The notes: a model not told the origin generated them from the letters alone. Counted from the stretch's first letter, positions 23,170 to 31,966 are shown. The stretch is DNA of 64,000 nt from Solirubrobacteraceae bacterium (GCA_029263125.1 JAJCYD010000029.1:1-64000), one strand, 5' to 3'. Program-made: numbers and translations.

Positions 23170-25380
23170 CTACGCCGCCGCTGGCAGCGCGTGGCGCTCG
23201 CGCACGTCGTACAGCGTCGTGCGTTCGGCCGCCGGGCGTCCGGCCCGGTGCGCGGCGGCGATGAGGTCGCCGGGCTGCAGTCGAACGCCGTGGTAGCTGC
23301 CTGCCAGGCGGCTGATGTTCTCCTCCATGAGCGTGCCGCCGAGGTCGTTGACACCCCAGCGCAGCGATTCGGTGGCGGTGTCCAGGCCCATCTTCACCCA
23401 GCTTGCCTGCAGGTTTGCGACGCTGTCGCCAAGCGCGAGGCGAAACACGGCGGTGTGCTTGAGGTTCTCCTCGACGGAGATCTCCTGCACGCCGTGGGTG
23501 CGGCCGAGCAGCGTGTGAAATGGAATGAAGCTCAGTGGCACGAACTCGGTGAAGCCGCCGGTGCGGGCCTGCAGATCACGCACCACGCGCATGTGCTCGG
23601 CGAGCTCCCAGGGCTCCTCGACGTGTCCGAACATCACCGTCACCGTCGAGCGCAGTCCCGCGCGGTGAGAGGACTCGATGATCTGCACCCAGCGCGCGAC
23701 CGGCAGCTTGTTCGGGCTGATGCGCTGGCGCACGCCGTCGTGCAGCACCTCGGCGGCGGTGCCGGGCGTCGATCCCAGCCCCGCCTCGCGCAGGCGTGCG
23801 AAGACGGCGTCGGCGGGCAGGCCGCTGACGTCGCACATGTGCGCGACCTCCATCGGCGAGTAGGCGTGCAGGTGCAGGTGCGGCGCGGTCTGCTTGGCCA
23901 GCACCAGCCAGCGCTCGTAGTCCTCCAGGCCCCAGTCGGGATGAATGCCCGACTGCATGCACAGCTCCGTGGCTCCGAAGTCGACGGCCTCGTGGATGCG
24001 ATCGATGAAGTCCTCGCGGCCGACCTCGTAGGCGTCGGGGGAGCGCTTGCCCTGCCCGAACCCGCAGAAGGAGCAGCCGACGACGCACACGTTCGAGACG
24101 TTGACGTTGCGGTTGACGACGAACGTCACGGTGTCCCCCGCGAGCTCTGAACGCAGCTCGTCGGCGGCCTGGCGCATGTCCTCGATCGCCTCGGGCCGCG
24201 TCTCGGCGAAGAGCGCCGTCAGCTCGTCGGGCGAGAGCGACGTGCCGTTTCGCGCGCGCATGATCGCGCCCGGCACGAGGTCGGGACGCAGCGGGCGAGG
24301 CGGATCGGTGCGCCCGCTGCCGCTGCGCGGGATGAAGCTCCAGTAGCGCGCCTTGACGACGTCGAGCACGCCCTGTGCCATCCATTCGGGGTCGATGTAG
24401 TGCGGGTAGACGCACAGGCGCTCGGTCAGCGCGAACCCCTCCGCCGCCAGGCGCTTTCGCACCTGATGGGGCGAGGGAAAGGCGTGCTCTGGCGAGATGT
24501 GATCGCCGTTGGCGCTCAGGCCGCCGAGGTCGGTCGCACCAGCTCGCACGAGCTGCGGCCACCAGTCGGCGAGATTCGGTGGCACCTGCACGCCGACGCC
24601 GGGCAGCAACCGGTGACACTCGGCGATCAGGCGGCACATGTCGTCAACGGTGACCGGCGTCGCCCAGGCGGGCAGATCCAGCCGCGGTCCGTGGCCGATT
24701 CCGGTGCGCCACAGCTCGCGCGCGGTCGCGTCGGCGATCTGCGCCGGCTCGCGGCCGTAGTAGCTGGCGTGCGGGACGAAGTTCTGCAGGATCACCTCCT
24801 GCAGGTGCCCGTGGCGCCCGTGCACCTGCGCGAGCGCCTCCAGCGCCTGCACGCGCTCGTCCTCGGTCTCGCCGATACCGACGAGGACCCCGCTCGTGAA
24901 CGGGATCCGCAGATCGCCGGCTGCCTCGATCGTGGCCAGCCGGCGCTCGGGGTGCTTGGTCGGGGAGCCCTGGTGGGCGACGAGGTCGGGGTTGACCGAC
25001 TCGAGCATCAGCCCCTGGGACGCCGTGACCTCACGCAGCCGCGCGAGATCGCCACGGTCGAGCACGCCGAGGTTCGTGTGCGCCAGCAGGCCGCGCTCGA
25101 GCGCCCGCTCGCACGCCCACACGACGTAGCCGACGAAGTCCTCGTGGCCGTACTCGGCGAGCAGGCCGCGAACGCCCGCATCGACCTCGGGCCGCTCGCC
25201 GGTCAGCACGAGCAGCTCCTTGACGTTGCGCTTCGCCGCACCGTCGAGCAGCTCGAGCACATCGTCGGGTGGATGCAGATGGGTCCGGTGCGTCGCGAAC
25301 GCGCAGTACTTGCAGTAGCACCGGCACGTGCGCGACAGCGAGAGCGTCGCGTTGCGACTGAAGGTGACCCGCCGGCGCAC
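23170..25380 (-). CDS. fbiC: FO synthase, fused CofG/CofH (FbiC)
   Basis: Two radical-SAM domains are fused in 736 residues. The N-terminal CofG part has the cluster motif C-R-C-Y-C-K-Y-C near residue 20. The C-terminal CofH part has C-V-V-G-C-S-F-C-G-F around residue 440. Together they build the deazaflavin FO from tyrosine and the pyrimidine 5-amino-6-ribitylaminouracil. The fused form is typical of actinobacteria; mycobacterial FbiC is somewhat longer at the N-terminus. GTG 25380 is placed just before the CofG core, and an oppositely directed gene starts 25 bp beyond. It lies near but is not co-transcribed with the other F420 genes (opposite strand). Confidence 0.96.
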   Translation of the reverse strand: MRRRVTFSRNATLSLSRTCRCYCKYCAFATHRTHLHPPDDVLELLDGAAKRNVKELLVLTGERPEVDAGVRGLLAEYGHEDFVGYVVWACERALERGLLAHTNLGVLDRGDLARLREVTASQGLMLESVNPDLVAHQGSPTKHPERRLATIEAAGDLRIPFTSGVLVGIGETEDERVQALEALAQVHGRHGHLQEVILQNFVPHASYYGREPAQIADATARELWRTGIGHGPRLDLPAWATPVTVDDMCRLIAECHRLLPGVGVQVPPNLADWWPQLVRAGATDLGGLSANGDHISPEHAFPSPHQVRKRLAAEGFALTERLCVYPHYIDPEWMAQGVLDVVKARYWSFIPRSGSGRTDPPRPLRPDLVPGAIMRARNGTSLSPDELTALFAETRPEAIEDMRQAADELRSELAGDTVTFVVNRNVNVSNVCVVGCSFCGFGQGKRSPDAYEVGREDFIDRIHEAVDFGATELCMQSGIHPDWGLEDYERWLVLAKQTAPHLHLHAYSPMEVAHMCDVSGLPADAVFARLREAGLGSTPGTAAEVLHDGVRQRISPNKLPVARWVQIIESSHRAGLRSTVTVMFGHVEEPWELAEHMRVVRDLQARTGGFTEFVPLSFIPFHTLLGRTHGVQEISVEENLKHTAVFRLALGDSVANLQASWVKMGLDTATESLRWGVNDLGGTLMEENISRLAGSYHGVRLQPGDLIAAAHRAGRPAAERTTLYDVRERHALPAAA

Positions 25381-25404
25381 GGACCGAAGTCTAGGCTCCC
25401 TGAG

Positions 25405-26394
25405 ATGCGCCGAACCTTCATCGCGTGCCTGCTCGCCATCTCGATGGTGCTCACGGCATGCGGCTCGACCGCCGGCGAGGGCGCTCCGGAGACCAGCGCC
25501 ACGCTGCTGCTGGACTTCCAGCCAAACGCCGTACACAGCGGGATCTACACCGCTGTCAAGCGCGGCTATGACGACGCGCTGGGAGTCAAGCTGCGCGTGC
25601 GCGTGCCGTCGGACTCGACGGATGCGGTGAAGCTGCTCGTGTCGCGCAAGGCGGATTTCGCGATCCTCGACATCCACGACCTCGCGATCGCTCGTGAGCG
25701 CGGCCGCGACCTCGTCGGCGTCATGGCGATCGTCCAGCAGCCGCTCGCCGCGATCCTCGCCGCGCCGGACGTCCGCACGCCGCGCGATCTGCAAGGCCGG
25801 CGCGTGGGCGTGACGGGGCTGCCATCAGACGACGCCGTGTTGCGTTCGATCGTCAGCGGCGCGGGCGGCGATCCGTCGAAGGTGCGCGTGACCACGATCG
25901 GCTTCTCCGCGGTGGCGAGCATTCTCGCGGGACGCGTGTCCGCCGCGACGGGCTTCTGGAACGTCGAGGGCGTCGCGCTGCGTGCCCGGCGGCCGAAGGT
26001 CCGCGAGTTTCGCGTCGAGGACTATGGCGCCCCGGCGTACCCCGAGCTCGTGCTGACCGTGACGCGCGAGACGCTGCGCGACGAACCGGGCACCGTGCGA
26101 GCGGCCGTCGCCGCTCTCGCACGCGGCTACTCGGAGGTGCTGATCGACCCCGAGAGCGCCGTCGCCACGCTCCTCGCAGCCGCCAAGGGCCTGCGGCGCG
26201 CCGGCGTCAAGCGCGAGCTCGACGCGGTCTCCCCCGCGTTCACGGCTGGTGCGAAGACCTTCGGCGAGCTCGATCCCGAGCGACTGCGGGCCTGGGCGCG
26301 CTGGGAGAAGCGCTTCGGGATCGTCAAGCGCATGCCCGACGTTGCACGCGCGTTCGACGGGCGCTACGTGCCGCGTTCGTCAAGCCGCGACTGA
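25405..26394 (+). CDS. NMT1/THI5-like ABC-transporter substrate-binding lipoprotein
   Basis: A lipoprotein signal (hydrophobic residues 6-17, lipobox L-T-A-C) precedes a periplasmic-binding-protein fold of the NMT1 type. It reads L-L-L-D-F-Q-P-N-A-V-H-S-G-I-Y near the start, then A-D-F-A-I-L-D-I-H-D-L, G-R-R-V-G-V-T-G, and T-G-F-W-N-V-E-G. The D-F-Q-P-N-x-x-H-x-G-I-Y block is close to that in pyrimidine-precursor (HMP/formyl-AMP type) binding proteins of the ThiY class. The ligand may thus be a thiamin pyrimidine precursor, though this is only suggested. No permease or ATPase gene is adjacent. Its start is 24 bp from the divergent fbiC start. Confidence 0.87.
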   Translation: MRRTFIACLLAISMVLTACGSTAGEGAPETSATLLLDFQPNAVHSGIYTAVKRGYDDALGVKLRVRVPSDSTDAVKLLVSRKADFAILDIHDLAIARERGRDLVGVMAIVQQPLAAILAAPDVRTPRDLQGRRVGVTGLPSDDAVLRSIVSGAGGDPSKVRVTTIGFSAVASILAGRVSAATGFWNVEGVALRARRPKVREFRVEDYGAPAYPELVLTVTRETLRDEPGTVRAAVAALARGYSEVLIDPESAVATLLAAAKGLRRAGVKRELDAVSPAFTAGAKTFGELDPERLRAWARWEKRFGIVKRMPDVARAFDGRYVPRSSSRD

Positions 26395-26398
26395 ATGC

Positions 26399-26878
26399 CT
26401 ACAGCAGCAGCGCCATGATCCGCGAGGAGCGCAGCGTCCCGTCGCGCCGGCGGTAGTGGTCGCGGCGCACGCCCTCGACCTCGAAGCCGAAGGCGTCGTA
26501 CAGCCCGATCGCGCGCTCGTTGCCGGGCCAGACCTCGAGCTCGATCTTGTGGTGCCCGACGCCGCGAGCATGTTCGATCGCCGCGATCAGCAGCGCCCGC
26601 CCGCCGCCCCGGCCACGGTAGTCCTCGAGGATCGACATGCCCAGCGACACGACCCCGGCCGCGTGCGTGGCGTGCAGGCCGAGCGTTCCGACGATGCGTC
26701 CCGCGATGTCCAGCACGAACAGCGCCTCGCCGTCGGCCAGCATCGTGCGCACCCGGGCCGAGAAGGCGTCGACGTCCACCGGAGGCTCGGTGGCGATCCA
26801 GACGGCCTCGTCGGCCACCACCGCGACCACGCGGACGAACGCGTCGACGTCCTCCATCGTGGCGTAGCGCACGAACAT
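26399..26878 (-). CDS. GNAT family N-acetyltransferase
   Basis: The 159-aa protein shows the GNAT core: motif A as L-G-M-S-I-L-E-D-Y-R-G-R-G-G-G-R-A-L-L, the acetyl-CoA pyrophosphate loop (R-G-R-G-G-G-R), and the following helix. I-E-L-E-V-W-P-G-N-E-R-A-I-G-L-Y and F-G-F-E-V-E-G-V-R-R-D-H-Y-R-R complete it, in the style of RimI- or RimL-like enzymes. Substrate unknown. The start M-F-V-R-Y-A-T-M-E-D is typical. It converges with the lipoprotein gene, 4 bp apart. Confidence 0.9.
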   Translation of the reverse strand: MFVRYATMEDVDAFVRVVAVVADEAVWIATEPPVDVDAFSARVRTMLADGEALFVLDIAGRIVGTLGLHATHAAGVVSLGMSILEDYRGRGGGRALLIAAIEHARGVGHHKIELEVWPGNERAIGLYDAFGFEVEGVRRDHYRRRDGTLRSSRIMALLL

Positions 26879-26943
26879 GCCCCGGTAGTCCAGCAGGTCT
26901 CCGACCCGTTCGGCGCGTTCTCAGGGCGCCATCGGCCCGCCCG

Positions 26944-27306
26944 CTACTGCGCGCGGCTGCGCTTGAACTCGTCTCGGACCGACTGCGGACGGCCCCACAT
27001 CTGCGTGACCTCGACGCGGCCCGAGCGCATCTCGCGCAGTGCCAGCTCGCCGGCGATGCCGGCGTCGTCGAGCAGCTTCAGCGCGCCGTGCACGGCCTCG
27101 GCTGCGGCCGCGTGGCCGAAGCGATGGGCGACGAGCAGCTTCCAGTGCCAGTCATGGCAAGAGTAGGGCTGGGCGTTGCAGGTGACGAGGTAGGTCGCAG
27201 CGTCGACGTAGCGAACCTCGTCGGCGATCCGCAGGTCCAGCTCGAGGTCGGTCCAGTCGTCGGGCAGCGAGTCGACGATCTGGCTGAACGTGTCGGCGAG
27301 CGCCAT
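26944..27306 (-). CDS. Hypothetical protein, 120 aa
   Basis: A compact acidic/basic cytosolic protein without membrane or signal segments. It opens A-L-A-D-T-F-S-Q-I-V-D-S-L-P-D-D-W-T, has a middle strand pair containing Y-L-V-T-C-N-A-Q, and a helical region with two His in C-H-D-W-H-W. It ends E-F-K-R-S-R-A-Q. It lies 34 bp downstream of the PPK2 stop on the same strand and may be co-transcribed. The M-A-L start is preferred over one three codons upstream. No family recognised. Confidence 0.72.
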   Translation of the reverse strand: MALADTFSQIVDSLPDDWTDLELDLRIADEVRYVDAATYLVTCNAQPYSCHDWHWKLLVAHRFGHAAAAEAVHGALKLLDDAGIAGELALREMRSGRVEVTQMWGRPQSVRDEFKRSRAQ

Positions 27307-27340
27307 GGGCCGCAAGGCTAGCGGGACGCGCGACCGGCGG

Positions 27341-28126
27341 TCAGTACACCTCGGGCACGAACGTCTGATCGCTCATCGGCGGGCGCACGTAGTGCTCGTC
27401 GGTCCGGCGCTTGGGCAGCTGCGGAGGCGGCCCGATCACGTCCTCGTAGTCGATCATCGACAGCAGGTGCGAGATGCAGTTCAGGCGCGCGCGGCGCTTG
27501 TCGTCGGCGTTGACGACGTACCACGGGGCCTGCTTGATGTCGGTGTGGGCGAACATGTCGTCCTTTGCCCGGGAGTACTGGACCCACAGCTCGCGTGACT
27601 TGAGGTCCATCGGGCTGAGCTTCCAGCGGCGCATCGGGTCGTCGATGCGGGCGCGAAAGCGCCGCTCCTGCTCGTCGTCGGAAACCGAGAACCAGTACTT
27701 GATCAGCACGATGCCCGAGCGCACGAGCATCCGCTCGAACTCCGGGCAGGAGCGCATGAACTCCTGGTACTCCTCGTCTGTGCAGAAGCCCATCACGCGC
27801 TCGACGCCGGCGCGGTTGTACCAGGAGCGGTCGAACATCACGAGCTCGCCGGCGGCGGGCAGATGGGCGACGTAGCGCTGGAAGTACCACTGCGTGCGCT
27901 CGCGCTCGGTTGGCGTGGCCAGCGCGGCGATGCGCCAGGCGCGCGGGCTCGTGCGATCGGCGATGCGCTTGATGACACCCCCCTTGCCTGCGGCGTCGCG
28001 TCCCTCGAAGACCACCACGACCTTCAGTCCCTCGGCCTTGATGTGCTCCTGCAGCAGCACGAGCTCGCGCTGCAGGCGCTTGAGCTCGCGCTCGAACGTC
28101 TTGCGGTCGAGCTTGGACTTGTCCAT
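27341..28126 (-). CDS. ppk2: Polyphosphate kinase 2 (PPK2)
   Basis: The P-loop kinase core is intact in 261 residues: Walker A as V-V-F-E-G-R-D-A-A-G-K-G-G, lid region, and Walker B-like E-L-V-M-F-D-R-S-W-Y-N-R-A-G-V-E-R-V-M. Conserved blocks I-K-Y-W-F-S-V-S-D-D-E-Q and D-D-P-M-R-R-W-K-L-S follow. PPK2 enzymes phosphorylate ADP or GDP (class I) or AMP using polyphosphate. Length and the single domain suggest class I. ATG 28126 (M-D-K-S-K-L-D-R-K) was chosen; upstream codons are noise-like. Confidence 0.94.
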   Translation of the reverse strand: MDKSKLDRKTFERELKRLQRELVLLQEHIKAEGLKVVVVFEGRDAAGKGGVIKRIADRTSPRAWRIAALATPTERERTQWYFQRYVAHLPAAGELVMFDRSWYNRAGVERVMGFCTDEEYQEFMRSCPEFERMLVRSGIVLIKYWFSVSDDEQERRFRARIDDPMRRWKLSPMDLKSRELWVQYSRAKDDMFAHTDIKQAPWYVVNADDKRRARLNCISHLLSMIDYEDVIGPPPQLPKRRTDEHYVRPPMSDQTFVPEVY

Positions 28127-28241
28127 GGCCACGGCGATCGACCGGCATTCTCGCGCGCACGCCCCAGCGCGGCAAGCGGCGCCACGGACAGCACCTCGCG
28201 CAGCGCCGTGGACCACGTCGCGCCGGGGCTATGCTCGACCG

Positions 28242-29216
28242 ATGCCCACCAGCACCGACGATCTCGTCTCCGAGCACCGCGCGCTGATCCACGATTGCGG
28301 TCTGATCGATCGCTCCGAGCGAGGCAAGCTCGCGCTGACGGGCAATGAGGCGAAGGCGTTTCTCGCCGGCCAGGTGACCAACGACATCGTCGGCCTCGTG
28401 GCCGGCAGCGGGTGCTATGCCGCGTTCCTCACGCCCAAGGGCAAGATGCTCGGCGATCTGCGCGTGCTGGCGGCCGAGGACGGCCTGGACGAGCCCGAGC
28501 TGCTGCTGGACACCGAGCGCGCGACGCTGCAGGCGCTCTTCGACATGGTCCGTCGCTTCAAGATCGGCTACGAGGTGCAGCTGCACAAGCGCACGGTGCA
28601 GCGCGGACTGCTGTCGCTGGTCGGCCCGCGCGCCCGCGAGATCGCCGGCGCGCAGGACCTCGCCGCCGGCGAGCACGCCCATCGTGCCGGCGAGATCGAT
28701 GGCCACCCGGTTCGCTTGATCGCCACCGGCGAGGGTGTCGACATCCTCTGCGGCGCCGAGGACACCGGCGCGATCGACGAGGCGCTGCGTCACGCCGGCG
28801 CGAAGCCGGTGGGTGAGGCCGCTATGGAGATCGTGCGCGTGGAACGCGGGCGCCCCCGCTACGGCATGGATCTCGACGACACGACGATCCCGCAGGAAGC
28901 GGGCCTCAACGAGCGTGCCGTGAGCTTCACGAAGGGCTGCTATGTCGGCCAGGAGACCGTGGCACGACTGTTCTATCGCGGAAAGCCCAACCGCCACCTT
29001 CGCGGGCTGCGCCTGTCGGAGCCCGCACAGGTCGGCGCGACCCTGCAGCTCGGCGACCGCGTCGTCGGGCGCCTGACGAGCTCGATCGTCTCTCCGACCT
29101 ACGGCCCGATCGCGCTCGCACTCGTGCGCCGCGAAGCCGCTGTCGGCGAGACCGTCGACGTCGAGGGCGCCGGCAGCGCCGAGGTCGTCGAGCTGCCGTT
29201 CGCGCCCGGCGGCTGA
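28242..29216 (+). CDS. ygfZ: Folate-binding protein YgfZ (GcvT-like)
   Basis: The 324-aa protein has the GcvT-type fold and the YgfZ signature K-G-C-Y-V-G-Q-E-T-V-A-R. The cysteine used in its tetrahydrofolate-linked role in iron-sulfur enzyme repair is present. The opening region R-S-E-R-G-K-L-A-L-T-G-N-E-A-K-A-F and Q-V-T-N-D-I are typical. It supports assembly or repair of Fe-S enzymes such as radical-SAM proteins; the window itself contains fbiC. Its 3' end overlaps the convergent exonuclease gene by 118 bp. Confidence 0.93.
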   Translation: MPTSTDDLVSEHRALIHDCGLIDRSERGKLALTGNEAKAFLAGQVTNDIVGLVAGSGCYAAFLTPKGKMLGDLRVLAAEDGLDEPELLLDTERATLQALFDMVRRFKIGYEVQLHKRTVQRGLLSLVGPRAREIAGAQDLAAGEHAHRAGEIDGHPVRLIATGEGVDILCGAEDTGAIDEALRHAGAKPVGEAAMEIVRVERGRPRYGMDLDDTTIPQEAGLNERAVSFTKGCYVGQETVARLFYRGKPNRHLRGLRLSEPAQVGATLQLGDRVVGRLTSSIVSPTYGPIALALVRREAAVGETVDVEGAGSAEVVELPFAPGG

Positions 29217-30973
29217 CGCGCTGCCGAGACGAACGCCTCGAGCGCCGCGCGGCCGGGGACGGGTCGCAGCTGCAGGACGTCAGCGTCGTTGCCGGCCAGC
29301 CAGGTCTGGACGATCCGCGCCTCCGCGACGACCTCGGCAGGCAGCTGTGTGACGTGCTCGTGTCGTCCGGAGAGCGACGCGAGCGTGCGGTCGTGCAGGT
29401 CGGTCATGTCGGTCAGCGGCGACCAGTCGGCGAGCCGGCCGCCCGCGATCCAGAAGGCGTCGTGGCCGGGGCCGCGCTCGTGGCGTGCGAGGACGAGCCG
29501 CGGCCTTGCGTGGGTTGCCGACAGCCCGCCGCCGGCATCCAGCGATCCCACGAGCACGGCGATCCGCTCGCGTCGCCGGCGCAGCCACGCCGCGCGCTCG
29601 TAGCGCTGGGCGTCTGACGCCTCGCGCATCTGACCGTCGAGGTGCTCCAGCAGCGCCGATGCGCCGTCGCCGCCAGTGAAGAGCGCCAGCGCCTCGTCCA
29701 GGCGGCGACGGTAGACATTCGGATCGAGGTCGTTGAGGCACGGCGACAGGCAGCGGCCCATTTGCCCATAGGCCGACGGCCACGGCCGCAGTCGCAGCTT
29801 GCGCGCGCAGTGACGCAGGCCAAAGAGCGAGTCGAGCTGTTCCTTGAGCTCGACGGTCCCGGCGCGGCTGCGCAGCGGCCCGATCGTCACCGCCCGTCCG
29901 GCGGCGGGCTCGCGCGCGACCTCGAGCACCGGAAAGGCGATGTCCAGCCGGCAGCGCAGGTAGACGTAGGGATCGTCGTGCTTGTGGACGACGTTACCGG
30001 GCGGGCGCAGCGCGCGGATCAGCCGGTGTTCGAGGACGAGCGCGCCGAGCTCCGAGCCGGTCGGGCGGTGGTCGACGATCGCGGCATGCTCGGTCCACCC
30101 CTCGGCCGGCGCGCTCGTCGCGAAATGTGAGCGCGCGCGCGTTCGCAGCGTGACGGACTTGCCGATGTAGAGCACCTGGCCGGCGGCGTTGCGAAACAGG
30201 TACACGCCCGGCGCCTCGGGCAGTGCCGACGTATCGGGGCGGTGGCGCTTGATCGTCGCGCCCGCCAGCGTGCGGGCGGCGCGCGGGCGGGAGCGGCGGA
30301 CCGGGCGAAGTAGCGCAAGCGCCTCGGCGACCGTGCCGGCATTGGCGCACAGCCGTCCGAACAGCGCGCAGAACACCCGCGCGCATGTCTCGGCGTCCGC
30401 CAGCGCGCGATGGGTGGTCTCGACCTCGATGCCGAGCGCATGCGCGAGCGATGCGAGCTTGCGCTGGCGCACGAGCGGGGCGAAGCGCCGAGCGAGCGCG
30501 ACCGTGCACAGCGCCGGTGGATCGGGCCAGTCCAGCCCCGCACGCGCAAAGGCCTGGCGCAGCACGCGGCGGTCGAAGGATGCGTTGTGGGCGACGAGCA
30601 CGCGGCCTTCGAGCTGGTCGGCGAGGTCGGGCAGCACCGCGTCGGCCGGCGGTGCGGCATCCACCATCCCCTGCGATATCCGCGTGAAGCGCTGGATCGC
30701 TCGGGACAGGGGTGCGGCTCCGCCGACCAGCGTCTCCCAGCGATCGTGCAGCTCGCCGCCGCCCACGAGGACCGCGCCCACCTCCGTCAGCGCGCATGCC
30801 TCGCCGGCCAACCCGTTGGTTTCGGTGTCAACGGCGAGGAACTCCGCGGTCGCGAGCGGCTGAGCGAGCAGGTCCACGAACAGATGTTCGTGCACGGAGC
30901 CGACGACATGCACGAACGTTTGCAGCGACCACTGCGCCGGGCGGTTGCCGCCCTGGAGTAGGTTCTGGGACAT
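29099..30973 (-). CDS. DEDDh exonuclease fused to a GIY-YIG/UvrC-like domain
   Basis: The N-terminal domain (about residues 40-205) is a DnaQ-like DEDDh exonuclease: F-L-A-V-D-T-E-T-N-G (D, E), H-N-A-S-F-D (D) and H-R-A-L-A-D-A-E (H, D). The second domain (about 240-330) is a GIY-YIG nuclease: P-G-V-Y-L-F-R-N...V-L-Y-I-G-K-S. A UvrC-like cysteine-bearing region with C-L-S-P-C-L-N and a UVR-type helix follow. Such fusions occur in actinobacteria and probably act in DNA repair or cleavage near lesions. The last 35 residues are antisense to ygfZ and look like non-conserved read-through. ATG 30973 is antiparallel to the start of the next gene; GTG starts about 20 and 27 codons in are alternatives. 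Confidence 0.87.
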   Translation of the reverse strand: MSQNLLQGGNRPAQWSLQTFVHVVGSVHEHLFVDLLAQPLATAEFLAVDTETNGLAGEACALTEVGAVLVGGGELHDRWETLVGGAAPLSRAIQRFTRISQGMVDAAPPADAVLPDLADQLEGRVLVAHNASFDRRVLRQAFARAGLDWPDPPALCTVALARRFAPLVRQRKLASLAHALGIEVETTHRALADAETCARVFCALFGRLCANAGTVAEALALLRPVRRSRPRAARTLAGATIKRHRPDTSALPEAPGVYLFRNAAGQVLYIGKSVTLRTRARSHFATSAPAEGWTEHAAIVDHRPTGSELGALVLEHRLIRALRPPGNVVHKHDDPYVYLRCRLDIAFPVLEVAREPAAGRAVTIGPLRSRAGTVELKEQLDSLFGLRHCARKLRLRPWPSAYGQMGRCLSPCLNDLDPNVYRRRLDEALALFTGGDGASALLEHLDGQMREASDAQRYERAAWLRRRRERIAVLVGSLDAGGGLSATHARPRLVLARHERGPGHDAFWIAGGRLADWSPLTDMTDLHDRTLASLSGRHEHVTQLPAEVVAEARIVQTWLAGNDADVLQLRPVPGRAALEAFVSAARQPPGANGSSTTSALPAPSTSTVSPTAASRRTSASAIGP

Positions 30974-31391
30974 GGTGGGACGCGCCGCTGTCGCGGTCGT
31001 GATTGCGCTCCTGACAACGGGCTGCGGCGACGACAGGCGGGCAGGCGACGCCAACCGCGCGCGAGCCACGATCACGATCAGCGCAGTGCTCACCCCGAGC
31101 CGCGTCACGGTGTCGCCGTCGAGCTGTTCGGCGGGCACGATCGCGTTACGCGTCAGCAATCAGACGTCGTCCCCGCGCAGCGTCGAGCTGCGCAGCGGGC
31201 GCCTGACGGCAGGCGGATCACCACTCGTGCAGCGCACCGGATCGATCCCCACAGGCGGGACGTCGACGCTGACGGCCACCGTCGACGAGGGGTCCTTCCG
31301 CGTGTCCGCTCCCGGTTCGGGCATCGCAAGCGCGACGATCGCCGTCGGGCCCCCGAAGGCCAATGCGATCGATCGCCTGCTGCAGCCGTAG
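30972..31391 (+). CDS. Secreted lipoprotein, 139 aa
   Basis: The start M-V-G-R-A-A-V-A-V-V-I-A-L-L-T-T-G-C gives a lipobox (T-T-G-C) at Cys18. The rest is Ser/Thr-rich and beta-rich, with a V-S-P-S-S-C-S-A-G-T-I-A-L-R-V-S-N-Q-T strand pattern reminiscent of cupredoxin-like or immunoglobulin-like envelope proteins. Copper ligands are not evident. It would be exposed at the cell surface. Its ATG overlaps the ATG of the divergent exonuclease gene by two bases, within CATG. Confidence 0.75.
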   Translation: MVGRAAVAVVIALLTTGCGDDRRAGDANRARATITISAVLTPSRVTVSPSSCSAGTIALRVSNQTSSPRSVELRSGRLTAGGSPLVQRTGSIPTGGTSTLTATVDEGSFRVSAPGSGIASATIAVGPPKANAIDRLLQP

Positions 31392-31423
31392 CCAACGGCC
31401 GCGCTCCTTGCGACAATCGGGCG

Positions 31424-31966
31424 ATGCGCAGGTCTCGGATCCTTCCATCCACGTTGCTGGCGCTTGCGCTTGGCGCGACCGGCGCCCTGCTGCTCAGCGG
31501 CGGCTCGACGGCCCAACCGTCCAAGTCCCAGCAGCTGTTTCGGAGCTCCCTGCTGAACGACGCGAAGACCACCACGGCGATCAAAGGCATGCTGCGCGAT
31601 CGTGGCGGCTTCGTCGCGCCCGACATCCAGTTCGCGGACATCACCGGCGACGAGCGTTCCGACGCCGTCGTGTCGGTCGACACCGGCGGCGCGGCCGGCA
31701 GGATCGCGGTGTTCGTCTTCAGCACCGACGGCAAGGCCGAGGACAGCCCCCTGCGCGTCATCTATCGCTCCCAGCGCCTGTACCGCGCGAGCACGCAGAT
31801 CAGCGATGGCGCCCTGATCCTCCGCGCTCCGCTGTATGCCACTGGTGACGACCTCTGTTGCCCATCGAAGACCGCCGAGCGGACGTATGCGTGGAGCGCC
31901 GCGCAGCAGCGCTTCAACCGGCGCTCCTCACGCGAGATCGACGGATCGCCCAAAGCGACACCATGA
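31424..31966 (+). CDS. Secreted protein, 180 aa, unknown function
   Basis: A signal peptide (residues 8-30, ending near S-T-A-Q-P) precedes a mature domain of about 150 residues. The motif D-I-Q-F-A-D-I-T-G-D-E-R-S-D-A-V-V-S-V-D resembles an FG-GAP/VCBS-like or D-x-D-x-D calcium strand. A possible disulfide lies in D-D-L-C-C-P-S. It starts 32 bp after the lipoprotein stop, so the two are probably co-transcribed. A cell-surface protein whose partner or ligand is unknown. Confidence 0.75.
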   Translation: MRRSRILPSTLLALALGATGALLLSGGSTAQPSKSQQLFRSSLLNDAKTTTAIKGMLRDRGGFVAPDIQFADITGDERSDAVVSVDTGGAAGRIAVFVFSTDGKAEDSPLRVIYRSQRLYRASTQISDGALILRAPLYATGDDLCCPSKTAERTYAWSAAQQRFNRRSSREIDGSPKATP

